64,000 nucleotides of DNA from Oegoconia quadripuncta. Taxonomy: Eukaryota > Arthropoda > Insecta > Lepidoptera > Autostichidae. The stretch covers positions 1,925,001 through 1,989,000 of the forward strand of contig OX438748.1 of assembly GCA_949316235.1 (NCBI GenBank), given 5' to 3'. The translations under genes and the position numbers were made by a program. This document shows positions 34,028-45,300 of this stretch, in pieces; positions within the stretch are counted from its first letter, which is position 1, and every line of letters starts with the position of its first letter. The notes under the pieces are model-generated. The model saw only the letters and a list, made by a program, of their open reading frames with translations, was not told the DNA's origin and searched no databases.

Positions 34028-34800
34028 TATACAATCTGTCCGGGGGACCACTGTACAGACTTTAGGGGCTAATAGTACACTTATTTTGACGAATAAAAAT
34101 ATACCACATATGGGGTCTAAACCCAATACCCTCCATACGGCAGCCATTTTTAATTTCAATTATTTTATAACGAGGTTCTTGTTCTCAAATTACAATAATT
34201 ACAAAAATTGTAGCATTTTTTTCATGAATTTTTTTTATTGTATACATTACGGTATTACCTATCAGTATATGGCTAAATGTTTTGCATAAGATCTATCACT
34301 TTCAATAAAAAAAATATTAAAGTCAGATTTTGGGATAAAATTTTACATTATTTTTTAGTTTAAACGCTTTTCCACAAAAAGCAACCCTATTGATAATTTT
34401 ACCTACTTTTTGTTGAATACTTAAAAAAAGCATACCAATAGGGTTGTTTTTTGTGGAAAAGCGTTAAAACTGAAAAATAATGTAAAATTTTATCCCAAAA
34501 TCAGATTTTATTATTTTTTTTATCGAATGTGATAGATCTCACGCAAAACATTTAGCCATATACTGAAAGGTAATACCATAATGAATTCAATAAAAAAGTT
34601 TTCATGAAAAAATGCTACTATTTTAGTAATTATTGCAATTTAAGAACAAGAACCTCGTTATAAAATAATTGAAATTAAAAATGGCTGCCGTATGGAGGGT
34701 ATTGGATTTAGACCCCATATGTGGTATATTTTTATTCGTCAAAATAAGTGTACTATTAGCCCCTAAAGTCTGTACAGTGGTCCCCCGGACAGATTGTATA
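34028..34800. mobile_element. Large foldback (hairpin) element
   Basis: Two inverted arms of about 365 bp, 34028-34392 and about 34435-34800, with only scattered mismatches, around a loop of some 42 bp. The outer ends are 'tatacaatctgtccggggga' and its complement. No coding capacity is evident. Short ORFs in the arms are mirror images of each other. Confidence 0.9.
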
Positions 34801-35190
34801 TACGAAGGGAATATGGACGCTAGTCTTGGTAGGGGAAGCCCACGGTGAACGTAACATGATCAAATCATGGACTTCTTACAGAAAGGCCGAGTCAAGAGTG
34901 CGATTTGGGAGCTTGGAGAGACGAATGAAACGAACTATCTTCCTTGACATACGTATATTGACTGCCTTTGATGGCACTACAATCAGTATATTAATACTAA
35001 CTTATAACCTAATTAAGAGCTACGTATGGGGGTTGTGACTCACACACTACAAGAGTACCCTAAACCGACGAGCATATATAACAACATTATGATAGTGAAT
35101 GAAGCAAAAGAGGTGTGTCATGATCGTAGCAAGTAGAAGGCTGGGGTCTCTGCCCTACGGGTAACCGGCATGACATTATGTATGTATGAA
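34801..35190 (+). mobile_element. LINE remnant (RTE-like), split by the foldback
   Basis: 'ggacgctagtcttggtaggg', 'aagagtaccctaaaccgacg' and 'ggggtctctgccctacgggt' parallel 18540-18785. Upstream, 34000-34027 (gaaggaagactaacgaaaga) may be its left part, so the foldback may have inserted into it. Confidence 0.5.
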
Positions 35191-35799
35191 ATAGTAATTT
35201 ATTTGCAAATGAGTGTCCACCTGACAGTTGCAGTGTTATTAAGCCACTGATTGGCTTAACCTTGCGACGGGTGGTAGTTGTAACCCTGGGATGCCGATTG
35301 TTGGAGGAATTGCTGGGCGCCGTGAGAGATGAGATAGGGTCATGGTATCTTCACCAATTGGTCCTGCATACTTGCACAGGAAATAACTTTAAAGTATAAG
35401 TGTAAGTGTATGTATGAATACTTGTCATTCTTGTCCTTGTGTTCCTATTTATCTGGCCGTGTGTAGAGTGCCGGATGCAGATAAATCGTACATCAGTACG
35501 ATGACAGTGACAGATGCAAGCTATTAGAAGGCGTTTAATTTAAACAATGTAATCCGGTAATGCTGGGAAAATTGTAGCATTCAGGTCGCTGCGGTAAACA
35601 TGATTGTGTCAACATAAGGATAATGCATCAATTCCTTCCTCCTGTACAGACAACTTAATATCACCGGCCATGACAGTAACATCCTGGGTTGGTCAGTATT
35701 TTTAATAGATCACATTTTATGATATGTAGAAAGAAAATAAATCTTTTTAGAACATCATACCAACTAGGTTAATATTGAAAAAAAGGCTCAAAAATCAGT

Positions 35800-35985
35800 G
35801 TGCGAAGTGTGAGTTTTGTCTTGTTTTTAATTTTACCATCGCGTTCGCGTTTACGAAAGTCTCTATGAAAAAAATCGTTTTGCAAACTATCCGCTAGAGG
35901 CGCTGCACATTTCTCCATACAAAACGTCACGTAAACGTGAACGCGGTAGTAAAGTTAAGTCGAAACAAAACTCACACTCCGCGCT
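35800..35985. mobile_element. MITE, family K, copy 1
   Basis: Inverted ends 'gcgaagtgtgagttttgt' and 'acaaaactcacactccgc'. Interior 'ccgctagaggcgctgcacat' and 'cgttcgcgtttacg'. The same element in opposite orientation is at 61345-61528. Confidence 0.7.
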
Positions 35986-36480
35986 CTGTAGCATGAAATG
36001 AAACCGTACCTTGATCACCTAGATGATGTATGATGCCTATGTATTGGATAATCCGGCGAGTGTCGATGCGAAAACCAACCTTTTAGATTTTGGGAGAGAC
36101 GGGGGGGACACAGACTCTAATAAAAATTACGATTTTAAAGCTTAATATTTATTTCCAAACTTACAACTATATCTTTACATGATTACCCTAATGCGATGGT
36201 GCAGTGAAGACTTTACTCACGTTGCTAAACAAAGACAATATAGGTAAGTACATACAAATTAAAAATTATAATTTGTAACAAATAATAATAAGAACAATCT
36301 TTATGAATTCACTCAGAGCACAAACAAGGAGGTCTATCTCATCCTCAGTCATGTTCAGAGTGCGCGTGAGAGACACTATCAGATATCTTTTAAACGTAAC
36401 CCTAAATCAACAAACTGCTTAGGATAATCCCCGAATATTGAAAACGGCTCAACCGATTTTCGTCAAACATAGCTAAAGCC

Positions 36481-36710
36481 TCGGGCGAGCCTGATGCAGC
36501 GAACATGCCTAACGTTGCTGCTACACTGGTCGTGTTGAGTGTTATTGCTACTCTGTTGAATGGTTTCTAAGACATTGCATCTAAACAACTGAATCATTAT
36601 TACTCACGCAATCATTAATAATGCACTTGTTCAATTATTGTGATTACATATAAAAATCAGATACTCTGTCTATAGGCGGTCCTTCTGTCCTAACGCAGTG
36701 AAACGGCTCA
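36481..36710 (+). pseudogene. Duplicated fragment of gene B's last exon and 3' UTR
   Basis: The segment starts inside the coding tail (tcgggcgagcctgatgcagc) and runs through the same TAA stop into the 3' flank, matching 32089-32284 almost base for base apart from a small insertion (attaataatgcac). It encodes a nearly identical hydrophobic tail ([19 protein letters not shown]), but no GH31 exon precedes it. Direct repeats of about 33 bp (aaacggctcaaccgaytttc...) flank it at 36440-36473 and 36709-36741. It is a dead 3' fragment rather than a gene. Confidence 0.85.
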
Positions 36711-37019
36711 ACCGACTTTCGTCAAACATAGATAGACTGCCCTTCGTTTAGTCTGAAACCGCACTCAAATCGGACTATACTGAGCTATCAGACTGGACAC
36801 CACGCAGGCGAACACATAACATCCGTCGTTTTTTGTCGCGGGTTAAAAATTCCAATATCGAACCACTGTGATTACGAGGTCTCAAGCGCCACTCAAGATG
36901 TTTACGGCTCCATTTTATCGGAGCCCGAGAGATGAGTGGAAGCACTTTTTGCCGCCATTGTTATGTTTTGCAACTATCTATAATGGCGCATTGTTAGGGA
37001 GTTTTCACACTACGTCGTT

Positions 37020-38010
37020 GCTAAAACAGCATCACAAAACATGGTCTTGAGACTGAGACGCGATCTCTATCTTGTCTTGATTGAGAACTTGTGACCAGTC
37101 TCAAGTAAACGTGTTGATTAATAAACCTAACTTAAGACATGAACAGCACGTGCATACTCGCTTGAGTATGCACGTGCTGTTCCTAAACCAGGCTTCCAAC
37201 TGATTGCTCAGGAGTAGGCCGCAATAAATAATAGAAACAGGAAGACTTGAATATTGTATTGTAATAAAAAGGCACTCTGAAAAAGGAATAAAAACACTGA
37301 ATAAGAACATAAACGATAGATTGAATAAAACACATAAGAATTTGGAATAGAAACCGAACACAATAAACACTACAAAACACTCACGTTATAAAACAATGCC
37401 TTTACAAATGATAATGAATTTTATGATACTGGAAGCTCCAGCGCACTCAGCGGAAATATAATAGAATAGGGTTATAATATAATAAGTTTGACAGAAACGT
37501 CCGAGCTTTAGAACTGTTGAAAATATAATGACGTTGGTTTGTTCGGCCGTCTGAGTTCGAAATAGGAATTTGAATTTAAATATAGAGAAACGAAAAGGAA
37601 AAAGAACAAAAAGATTACTAACTAAAATCACCAACGAGACGCAATACCGTCACGTTACAATACTCGGCCTGCTCTGGAAGAAGAAATCCTGAGAAATCAT
37701 AATGAAGCGAAAGGATTTCTTCGTTAAAAAATTAAATTACAAGAGAGAAAAAATAATACGCGCACCTCTCAAGTGAGTACTGCTTAGTACTCACTTGAGA
37801 GGTGTGCGTATTGATAAACGAAACTCAAGACTATCATTCATTCGCCGCTGAGGCGAATACTTGAGAAGTGATCTCAGCTGAGTAGACCTCAAGATTGGTT
37901 TATAAATTAGCACGGAGCTGGAGATAGCGTCAACTGCTTAAGACGCATCTCGGTTGATACAGCCTCAAGACTTGTATTGAGTTTGATTTATTAATACGGG
38001 CCTATGACTC
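37020..38010. mobile_element. MITE family E copy interrupted by an inverted insertion
   Basis: Left part to about 37158 and right part from about 37785 match the uninterrupted copy at 44441-44780. At each junction the MITE sequence doubles back: 'gcacgtgcatactc|gcttgagtatgcacgtgc' and 'cctctcaagtgagtactgct|tagtactcacttgagagg'. Confidence 0.6.
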
Positions 38011-38619
38011 GTGTTTAATGTGATGTTGCATGAACAAGGCTAATTAATTGATAACAAGCGTTTGAATGAAATAATATGTAATTAATGTAATTTTATTTTA
38101 TTCACTTCTGTATTTGGTTGATTTGTATCATCATCGACGATTTGTACGCCGTGAGGCAAGACATGCAGGACTAAATTTAATATAACATCTGAATGTACAA
38201 TATTTACTCATGCTCTTACAAATAAACTATCTTTATCTTTAGCGTATACATATACCGGATGAGTTTTCTTAGCGTTAGGAAAAAAATAGGGCATATAAGG
38301 TAAGTGAAATAGAAGGTATTGGCATAGTTGTTTCATTTTTACGGTCGTTCACTCGCATGATCGAGTCATGCTCGGTCGGTGTAGAGTGGCCCTTATCGGA
38401 ATGCATTAATTACGTGGTGTGATAATGATACGTGGTTTTGCATTAATAGTCCACGAAGACCGAAGACTGCATTAAGTGCAGGGGGCAGTGCAGCCAGTGC
38501 CGGGCAGCGGGATGGGGCTTCTAGTGTATCGTGAGTACGATATATACATATTACATCCTGTATAATTTAAACTTAGACATAAATTATTCATAGTTTTCAT
38601 TACACGTCCATTTATTTTA

Positions 38620-38990
38620 TTTTTTTATATGAGAGGGCGGCAAACGAGCATGTGGGTCACCTGATGGAAAGCAATCACCGCCGCCCATGGACACCCGCAA
38701 CACCAAAAGGGTCACAGATGCGTTGCCGGCCTTTGAGGAAGGTGTAGGCTCGTTTCTTGAAGGTTCCAATGTCGTACTCGTTCGGGAATACCGCTGCCGG
38801 AAGTCCGTTCCACAGGGTGGTCGTACGTGGTAGGAAGTTTCTTGAGAAACGTACAGTGGTAGACTTCCACTCATCCAGGTGATGTGGATGGAAATTTAAT
38901 TTTCGGCGAGAAGTGTATCGGTTAAATTGTGCAGCGGGTATTAGCTCGAACAGTTCTTCAGAACAACACCAACACACAGAACAGAACCAT
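38620..38990 (-). mobile_element. LINE ORF2 C-terminus (family H), longest copy
   Basis: Minus-strand reading [20 protein letters not shown], then [20 protein letters not shown] and [15 protein letters not shown], typical of the extreme C-terminus of LINE reverse transcriptases. It ends with an oligo-T (i.e. oligo-A) tail at 38620. Confidence 0.8.
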
Positions 38991-39051
38991 TAAATAAAAT
39001 ATAAAATAAGTCATTACAATAAGATTGCAAGTAATTTTTCATTATTTGACG

Positions 39052-39142
39052 ACCTGTTTGGTGTAGTGGTTAGAAACTCTGACTGCTATACCAAAAGGTC
39101 GCGGGTTCGAATCCCGCTAGGGGCATATGTTTGTATGACGAA
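39052..39142 (+). mobile_element. SINE family C, 5' part
   Basis: 'gtttggtgtagtggttagaa', 'aggtcgcgggttcgaatccc', 'gctaggggcatatgtttgta', then an abrupt change into other repeat sequence (ccggcgaaacaactgaagcg). Confidence 0.75.
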
Positions 39143-39967
39143 ACATGATCCGTTGACGCATGCCGGAGACAGAGAGTTGTTGCTCAATTCCGGCGAAACA
39201 ACTGAAGCGATTTGGCTGAATTTTGGCACACAGGTGTAACGGTGTCGGTGTCGTTCTTTTGAACTGATACTCAGGGTAGGTTTGGGTTATTGGAGTTCAA
39301 ATTCGAAATTAAACTGACTGACTGACTGATGACCTGACGGATCCTTTTTTTTGGCACATTGATTTTCAGGTTTAAACTCAGTCGCACCGTTATGTTAATC
39401 ATTTTGTTACATCTCAATAGTTAATTTTTTAGTTTTAAGGCCCTTTCGGTCTCTGTACTATCTGTTTCACGCAATAAATAAGTTGGAGTGGTGATCTGTG
39501 TTCTGTTTTGACCCTGGCCAGAGCTGTCCCGCCCCGTCTTTACATATACACCTCGTGTCTCGACCCAGCTGGGCATATGTCACACAGGATAAAAAATTAC
39601 TTGAAAGAAGACATAGGATTTTATCCCAATAACAGGGATAACTTACGAGGAATAGCTACACGGCGATAGAGAAATTCCACGCGAATAACATACTTATAAG
39701 CTATATCGTCATTCACAAGATCGTTTTTGTTGTCCATTGTTTACCAGCCAAGTAGTTAGGTATCGGTTGATAGATACTATCTGAAGTAATTAATATAAGA
39801 TTATAGACTAAGGCCTAAGTGGTTGCCTCACTATCTCGGTATTCCATGAAAAAGTGTTATTGCATCCGGGTTAAATTGAAGATTACATCCGGGTTATTCA
39901 CTGCCTGATTTAGATTTCTGACGGCCCTAGCCCAACTATGAATATGCACCCCGGCCTGTCCTGGGGG

Positions 39968-40125
39968 CCGATCGCGCTAAGTTTGAACGATAATACCAAA
40001 AACCACAACCAAAAACGTTAAATTTCGTATCGCGCTAATCATTTGAACGGAAGTTAACCTAGTTTTTTTTAATACTCGTGGTTAGCTCTACACGTTTTGG
40101 GTTTTATTTTGGGTTGGTAGTGTTA
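39968..40125. mobile_element. MITE family G fragment upstream of gene C
   Basis: 'cgcgctaagtttgaacgata', 'cgcgctaatcatttgaacgg' and 'acacgttttgggttttattt' parallel 14990-15130. It lies within 35-190 bp of gene C's N-terminal exon. Confidence 0.5.
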
Positions 40126-40158
40126 TCTGACTCTTCTAAACCAATGATTTCTCGCCAG

Positions 40159-42274
40159 TGTTGGCCGCGTGGGTCGGCTGTTCGCTGGCAGTGGACATCA
40201 CCATCCTGGACGCGGGAGGACTCAAGGCGCGCCTGGAGAACAATCCGTATGGAGGACTCAACATTGTTTTGCAACGGAGTGAGTTTGGTGGAGAATAGCA
40301 GAGGTCTACCGCTAAGTATTTCCGAAAGGGGTCTGAATTTTTATGTACGGAGGCTGGCTATAGTCCCAAATGGTTTTCATATTTTTACCTGACAGCCTCA
40401 AAAATCAAATCATATCAAATCAAAATATTTTATTCATAGGATAAAATTATCACTTGAAAACGTCACTATTAATATTATCATTTAAATTTACTGCTCATTC
40501 ACAAAGCTGACTCCCCAAAAAAGAACGTGCAAGAAACTCTAGGGTTGCTCTTTTAAACAGATTATGGGTTACAATTTGTGATTTCGTAATTATATGAATA
40601 ATAAGACAGCTATGTACCATGCTTGCTTATCATTCAAATAGTCAGTGATTTTATAATAGCCTTTTGCTAATAATTTCTCTTTTATTATTGCTTTAAATTT
40701 ATTTAAAGGTAAATTTTGAATGTCTACTGGACTGATGAACCTTATTATAAAAGCGTATGTACATTGCCTTTTGAAGGATTTACTAACTTTGTGAAGTCGG
40801 CTAACATAAACAGATAACTGGTTCTTATTCCCTGTATTAACATTGTGCCTATCACTATTTTTGGCGAATAAGGTTATAAATTCTCATAAATGTATTGAGA
40901 TGCCACTGTTAAGATATTAATTTCCTTAAACTTATCTCTAAGAGACAATCTAGGTCCTAATTTATAAATGGCACGAATAGCACGCTTCTGCAGAACAAAA
41001 TGTATGTCTAAAGCAAGCTACTGATTTGTTAGAAAACATTTTTATTCTAACATTTATAGGTACTGTATCAATGCGCGAAAAAATCACGACCTTTGAGATT
41101 ATAGAAAATTAAAAGTGTATTCTTACTGGACTATATGGGATTAACTCTATTTTTATTATTATTATATGGGACTAACCGCCTCCGTGGTGCAATGTAAACA
41201 ACATTGGGTTTACGATTCGGAGGTCACGGGTTCGATCCCCAGCAGGGTACATGTTGTAGCACTCCGTTTGGTTGGTGGCTAGCTACCACCATCTTATCTA
41301 AATCTGCCGCCAAGCAGCAATGTTAATAGCATTGTTGTATTCCGGTTGTCAGAGATAAGATAGCCAGTCCCCCAAATATGTTGGGGTTTTCGGGTCAGTA
41401 CGCTTCCACCTTCGACCTCATCTTTACTTTACATCAGGTGTGATTGAAGTCAAGTACCAAACTGTTATGCATAAAAAAAATATGCACGAAATAAAGTAAT
41501 AACATTAAAGGTGTTGCAGAGTAACAAGATTATTTTTAAGCCTGAAAAAGTACGCATAGAGTATTTCCAGACGGGCGAAGCCGCGGACGAACAGCTACTT
41601 TTCAAATTTGCCTGCATACTATAATTCCATTTTCTCCCACCAGAGGGCTTATCTGAAGTAATAGCGGTGATAGGGCGTCGCACCGGCGCCATCAAGGACG
41701 TGGTACAAGACGGAGACGTGGTCATCCAGTTCTCAAATGACACCACCGTGAGGATCACGGCGGATGAAGTCACCGGCCAGAGGAACGGGCAGGTCCTCAC
41801 GTTCACCTGGGAGGCGCCGAAGAGTGTGCGGTTGGAGGATTGTGTTAATCTTGGTGAGCACGCTTTTCGCAGGGTTTCTCTCAAGATTGCAAATTCCCAG
41901 CTGTCCCATAACCTGTGATAGAACGTCGTTTACTCCAATCAACAAGGGTTTTCTCGGAGACCCTGACAGTAAATCCTCAGTCGGTAAAACAGTCCAGTTG
42001 GTAAAGTAGTCCTATGGTCGATTTTACTTTCGGATTATTTGTAAACCACCATCTTACTCTACATCATTATATGTACTTTTCACTGACGGAAGAATATGTA
42101 CGTACCTTCCCTCTCGTAGATGGGTCATGTCGATATGGTATTTCAATCAATCAAATAAGAACTGAGGCCCATATTACAGAACGTTACTCAAGCAGTTGTT
42201 GAGGACAGTTAAAAAGGGACAACTTTATGTAACTTGTATAGCGGCATCTCTTTCTAACTATGCTCAAGCGCATA

Positions 42275-42328
<54 letters not shown>

Positions 42329-45300
42329 TTTGTTACGCGATATCTTCGTCAATTGTTAATCGATTTTCATAATTTTTATTCAGTTTGATAGGGTTTATTC
42401 GAAGAGGTCACCACATAAATGAAAAAAGGGGTTAAGATCTGATAATGCACTATAGAGAATGGAAGCTTGCTGAGCTTGCATATTAAATTATAGCAGGATT
42501 ATGTAGGTACTAACCTATTGGCCGAAGCTATTTGTCTCAAGCTACTATACAATCATCATCATCATCATATTAGCTACAAAACGTCATATAGGCCTGTCCC
42601 ATAGAATTCCAGAGTCATCAGTTGGAAGCGGCCTGCATCTAGCAATTTCCCGCGACCTTTACCAGGTCGTCTGTCCACCTTGTGAGTGAACATAGCCAGC
42701 GGATTAGCAAATTGAGGTGGCAGTGGGCAGGGCATATAGGTGAAAGAGCTGATGGCCGGTGGGGCATTAAAGTTATCAAGTGAAGACCACGCACCGACAT
42801 GCGTAGCGTACTACACACATCCTCAAGTCTAAATATTTGTCGTACTATTCCAAGGCTCAAGCCACTGGTACGGTGGGCCGCAGCAGAAGCGTCAATACTG
42901 GCCGATCGAACGGCTAGTACTCCAGGACTACTCTTACGTCACCAAGGAGGCCGATAACTGCGGCATCGCCGAGCCATACTGGCTCAATTCTGAAGGCATT
43001 TTCTACTACTTTGATAAAAAAGTACCTCTGTTCATCGATCAAGTGAGTAGATACTATGATAGATAAGTCGATAGATAGAAACGTCCTGGAGTATTCATTT
43101 TCGATTAGAGAGTTAAGCAACTTCTGGTGCAGTCAGTCCTTGTATGGGTCACTAGCAACATTTTAACACGAGTTTTCCGTGATTCTGATGTCACTTTAAA
43201 CGGACTTACTGTCATTAAGCCAAGTCGGTGAGCTTCAGGGGCGGTTTAAAAACATTGACTATCGACCACTAGACTGATACAAATCACTCCACCCGCGTGA
43301 TGGATTATAATTAGGGTTGCCTCAAGTTCCGTCTTACTATATGTCCTGTATTTGTCCCGTATTTCGACAAAATACGGAAATAGAATAGAGAGGTGAGGGG
43401 CGCGAACCACTACTGTGGAGATTAAATCTCATTAGATCAATACCCATCTGTTAGAAAACTCATACTACGTGCACATGCGTGCAAAACTAGTTAAATATAA
43501 TAAAACATAGTTCAAAAGCCGCGTGTCGGTATTGAATGTCTTAGGTTCGAGTTTTAGGCATCAGAAAAGAAAACGTCCCGTAATGACTTCTAAATGTTAT
43601 GGCAACCCTAATTATAATGGATAATGTGGTTGACTTTATAAAAAGTTTTTAGAAACTCCAAACAAATTGACAGTACCTAAAAGAACTGCAGAATTAACTT
43701 TTAATTTTTGTAATGTACTGACTATACATAGATACTTGGCTTATTCCGACATGCACTTGGCCAGTTATTTCTTGGTAATCCCAAAGCTTCCCATTATAAT
43801 AATAACAAGCGGGCTTCGTCATATTATTTTCTTTGTCAGGAATCAAGCGGTACGAAAGACTTATCAATAGTTTAGTTTCAAATAGTTATGTCAAAATAAC
43901 AAACATAAGCCATCTTTCCAGAACGACCTAGAAAAGAACGCAGCGTGCTTCATAGCGCAAATAAAACCGCCCTACTCCAGCAAACGTGACAGAAACGATC
44001 TTGTCTACGCAGTAGGTATCTTCGAGGACGTCCGGAAAGCTCATGAGTACGCCGTCGAGAAATACCTAGAGAAACCCACCGGAATCCCCGATGAGAGGAT
44101 GATCACGTACCCAATTTGGTCTACATGGGCTAAATACAAGACAAACGTCGATCATGATGTTGTCCTCAAATTCGCTGATGAAATATTGAGCTATGGCTTC
44201 CCAAACAGTCAGCTGGAGATCGATGACCTCTGGGAGGTGTGCTACGGTTCGCAAACTGTGGACGTGGATAGGTTTCCTAACATGAAGAATACGGTGGACA
44301 CGTTGAAGGCGAAAGGTTTCAGAGTGACGATTTGGACGCATCCGTTCATAAACAAGGGTTGTGATCCGTGGTATACGGAAGCTAAGAGTAAAGGGTAAGT
44401 TTTCCTTTTTCACACATTGAACCACACCAAAAGAACAAGACTTAGGCCCGTATTAATAAACCATTCTCAAGATTGAGAACAGTCTTGTGACCGGTCTCAA
44501 GTAAACGTGTTGATTAATAAACCGAACTTGAGTTCTGAAAAGCACGTGCATACTCAAGCAGTACTCACTTGAGAGGTGTGCGTATTGATAAACGAAACTC
44601 AAGACTATCATTCATTCGCCGCTAAGACGAATACTTGAGAAGTGATCTCAGCTGAGTAGACCTCAAGATTGGTTTATAAATTAGCACGGAGCTTGAGATA
44701 GCGTTAACTGCTTAAGACGCATCTCGGTTGATACAGCCTCAAGACTTGTATTGAGATTGGTTTATTAATACAGGCCTAAGGGTGTTAAATACACATGCAC
44801 GATCGAGGACACAGACGTATTAAAAGGTAGTAGTAGTAATAAAGATTATTATGGTTCGGCCAATAGATTGTTTCTTCATCCCGATGGGTACACTCATCTC
44901 TTGTCCATATAATCATAGAATTATGGATATCCGTAATGCTAGAATCTAATTTGATTTTGATCTAATTATGTGAACAGTAAGAACTTCACGATAAAATAAA
45001 CTGTCTACTGTTCAGATACCTGGTCTCCTCGGAGTATGGCTCGGTGGAGACGAGCTGGTGGAACGACAATGAAACCACCACCGCTTATATCGACTTCACC
45101 AAGCCCGAAGCGAGGATGTGGTACCTCGAACGCGTGCAGAGGCTGAAGACTTTATACGGCATTGACAGCTTCAAGTTTGATGGTGGGGAGTCGAGCTGGT
45201 CTCCACAGGTAAAGAAGATTTCGGCATAGGCGAAAGGAAAAGCGCTTGTCATCTTATAGTCGAAGGACTTAAACATAAATGCGGGCACTTGTGTTCCGCG

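Larger units (their letters stand above)
32177..40158. other. Spacer between genes B and C
   Basis: Eight kb without an intact gene. It holds tail duplicates of gene B, a LINE tail (33024-33122, 'tggtacaataaagaatat'), a large foldback, LINE and MITE pieces, and the 36481-36710 fragment. 36100-36470 contains a possible minus-strand coding scrap (LNMTEDEIDLLVCALSEF) that I cannot identify. 32492-32785 is open but unrecognised. Confidence 0.6.
40279..41643 (+). other. Gene C intron after the N-terminal exon
   Basis: Filled mainly by a LINE 3' end (40405-41040) and a SINE A copy (41173-41480). A short 'gacgggcgaagccgcggacg' tail scrap lies at 41570-41600. Confidence 0.6.

Noticed and set aside
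41764..42009. Small Arg-rich ORFs overlapping gene C exon 41644-41853
   Set aside because: Alternate-frame shadows of a GC-rich GH31 exon.
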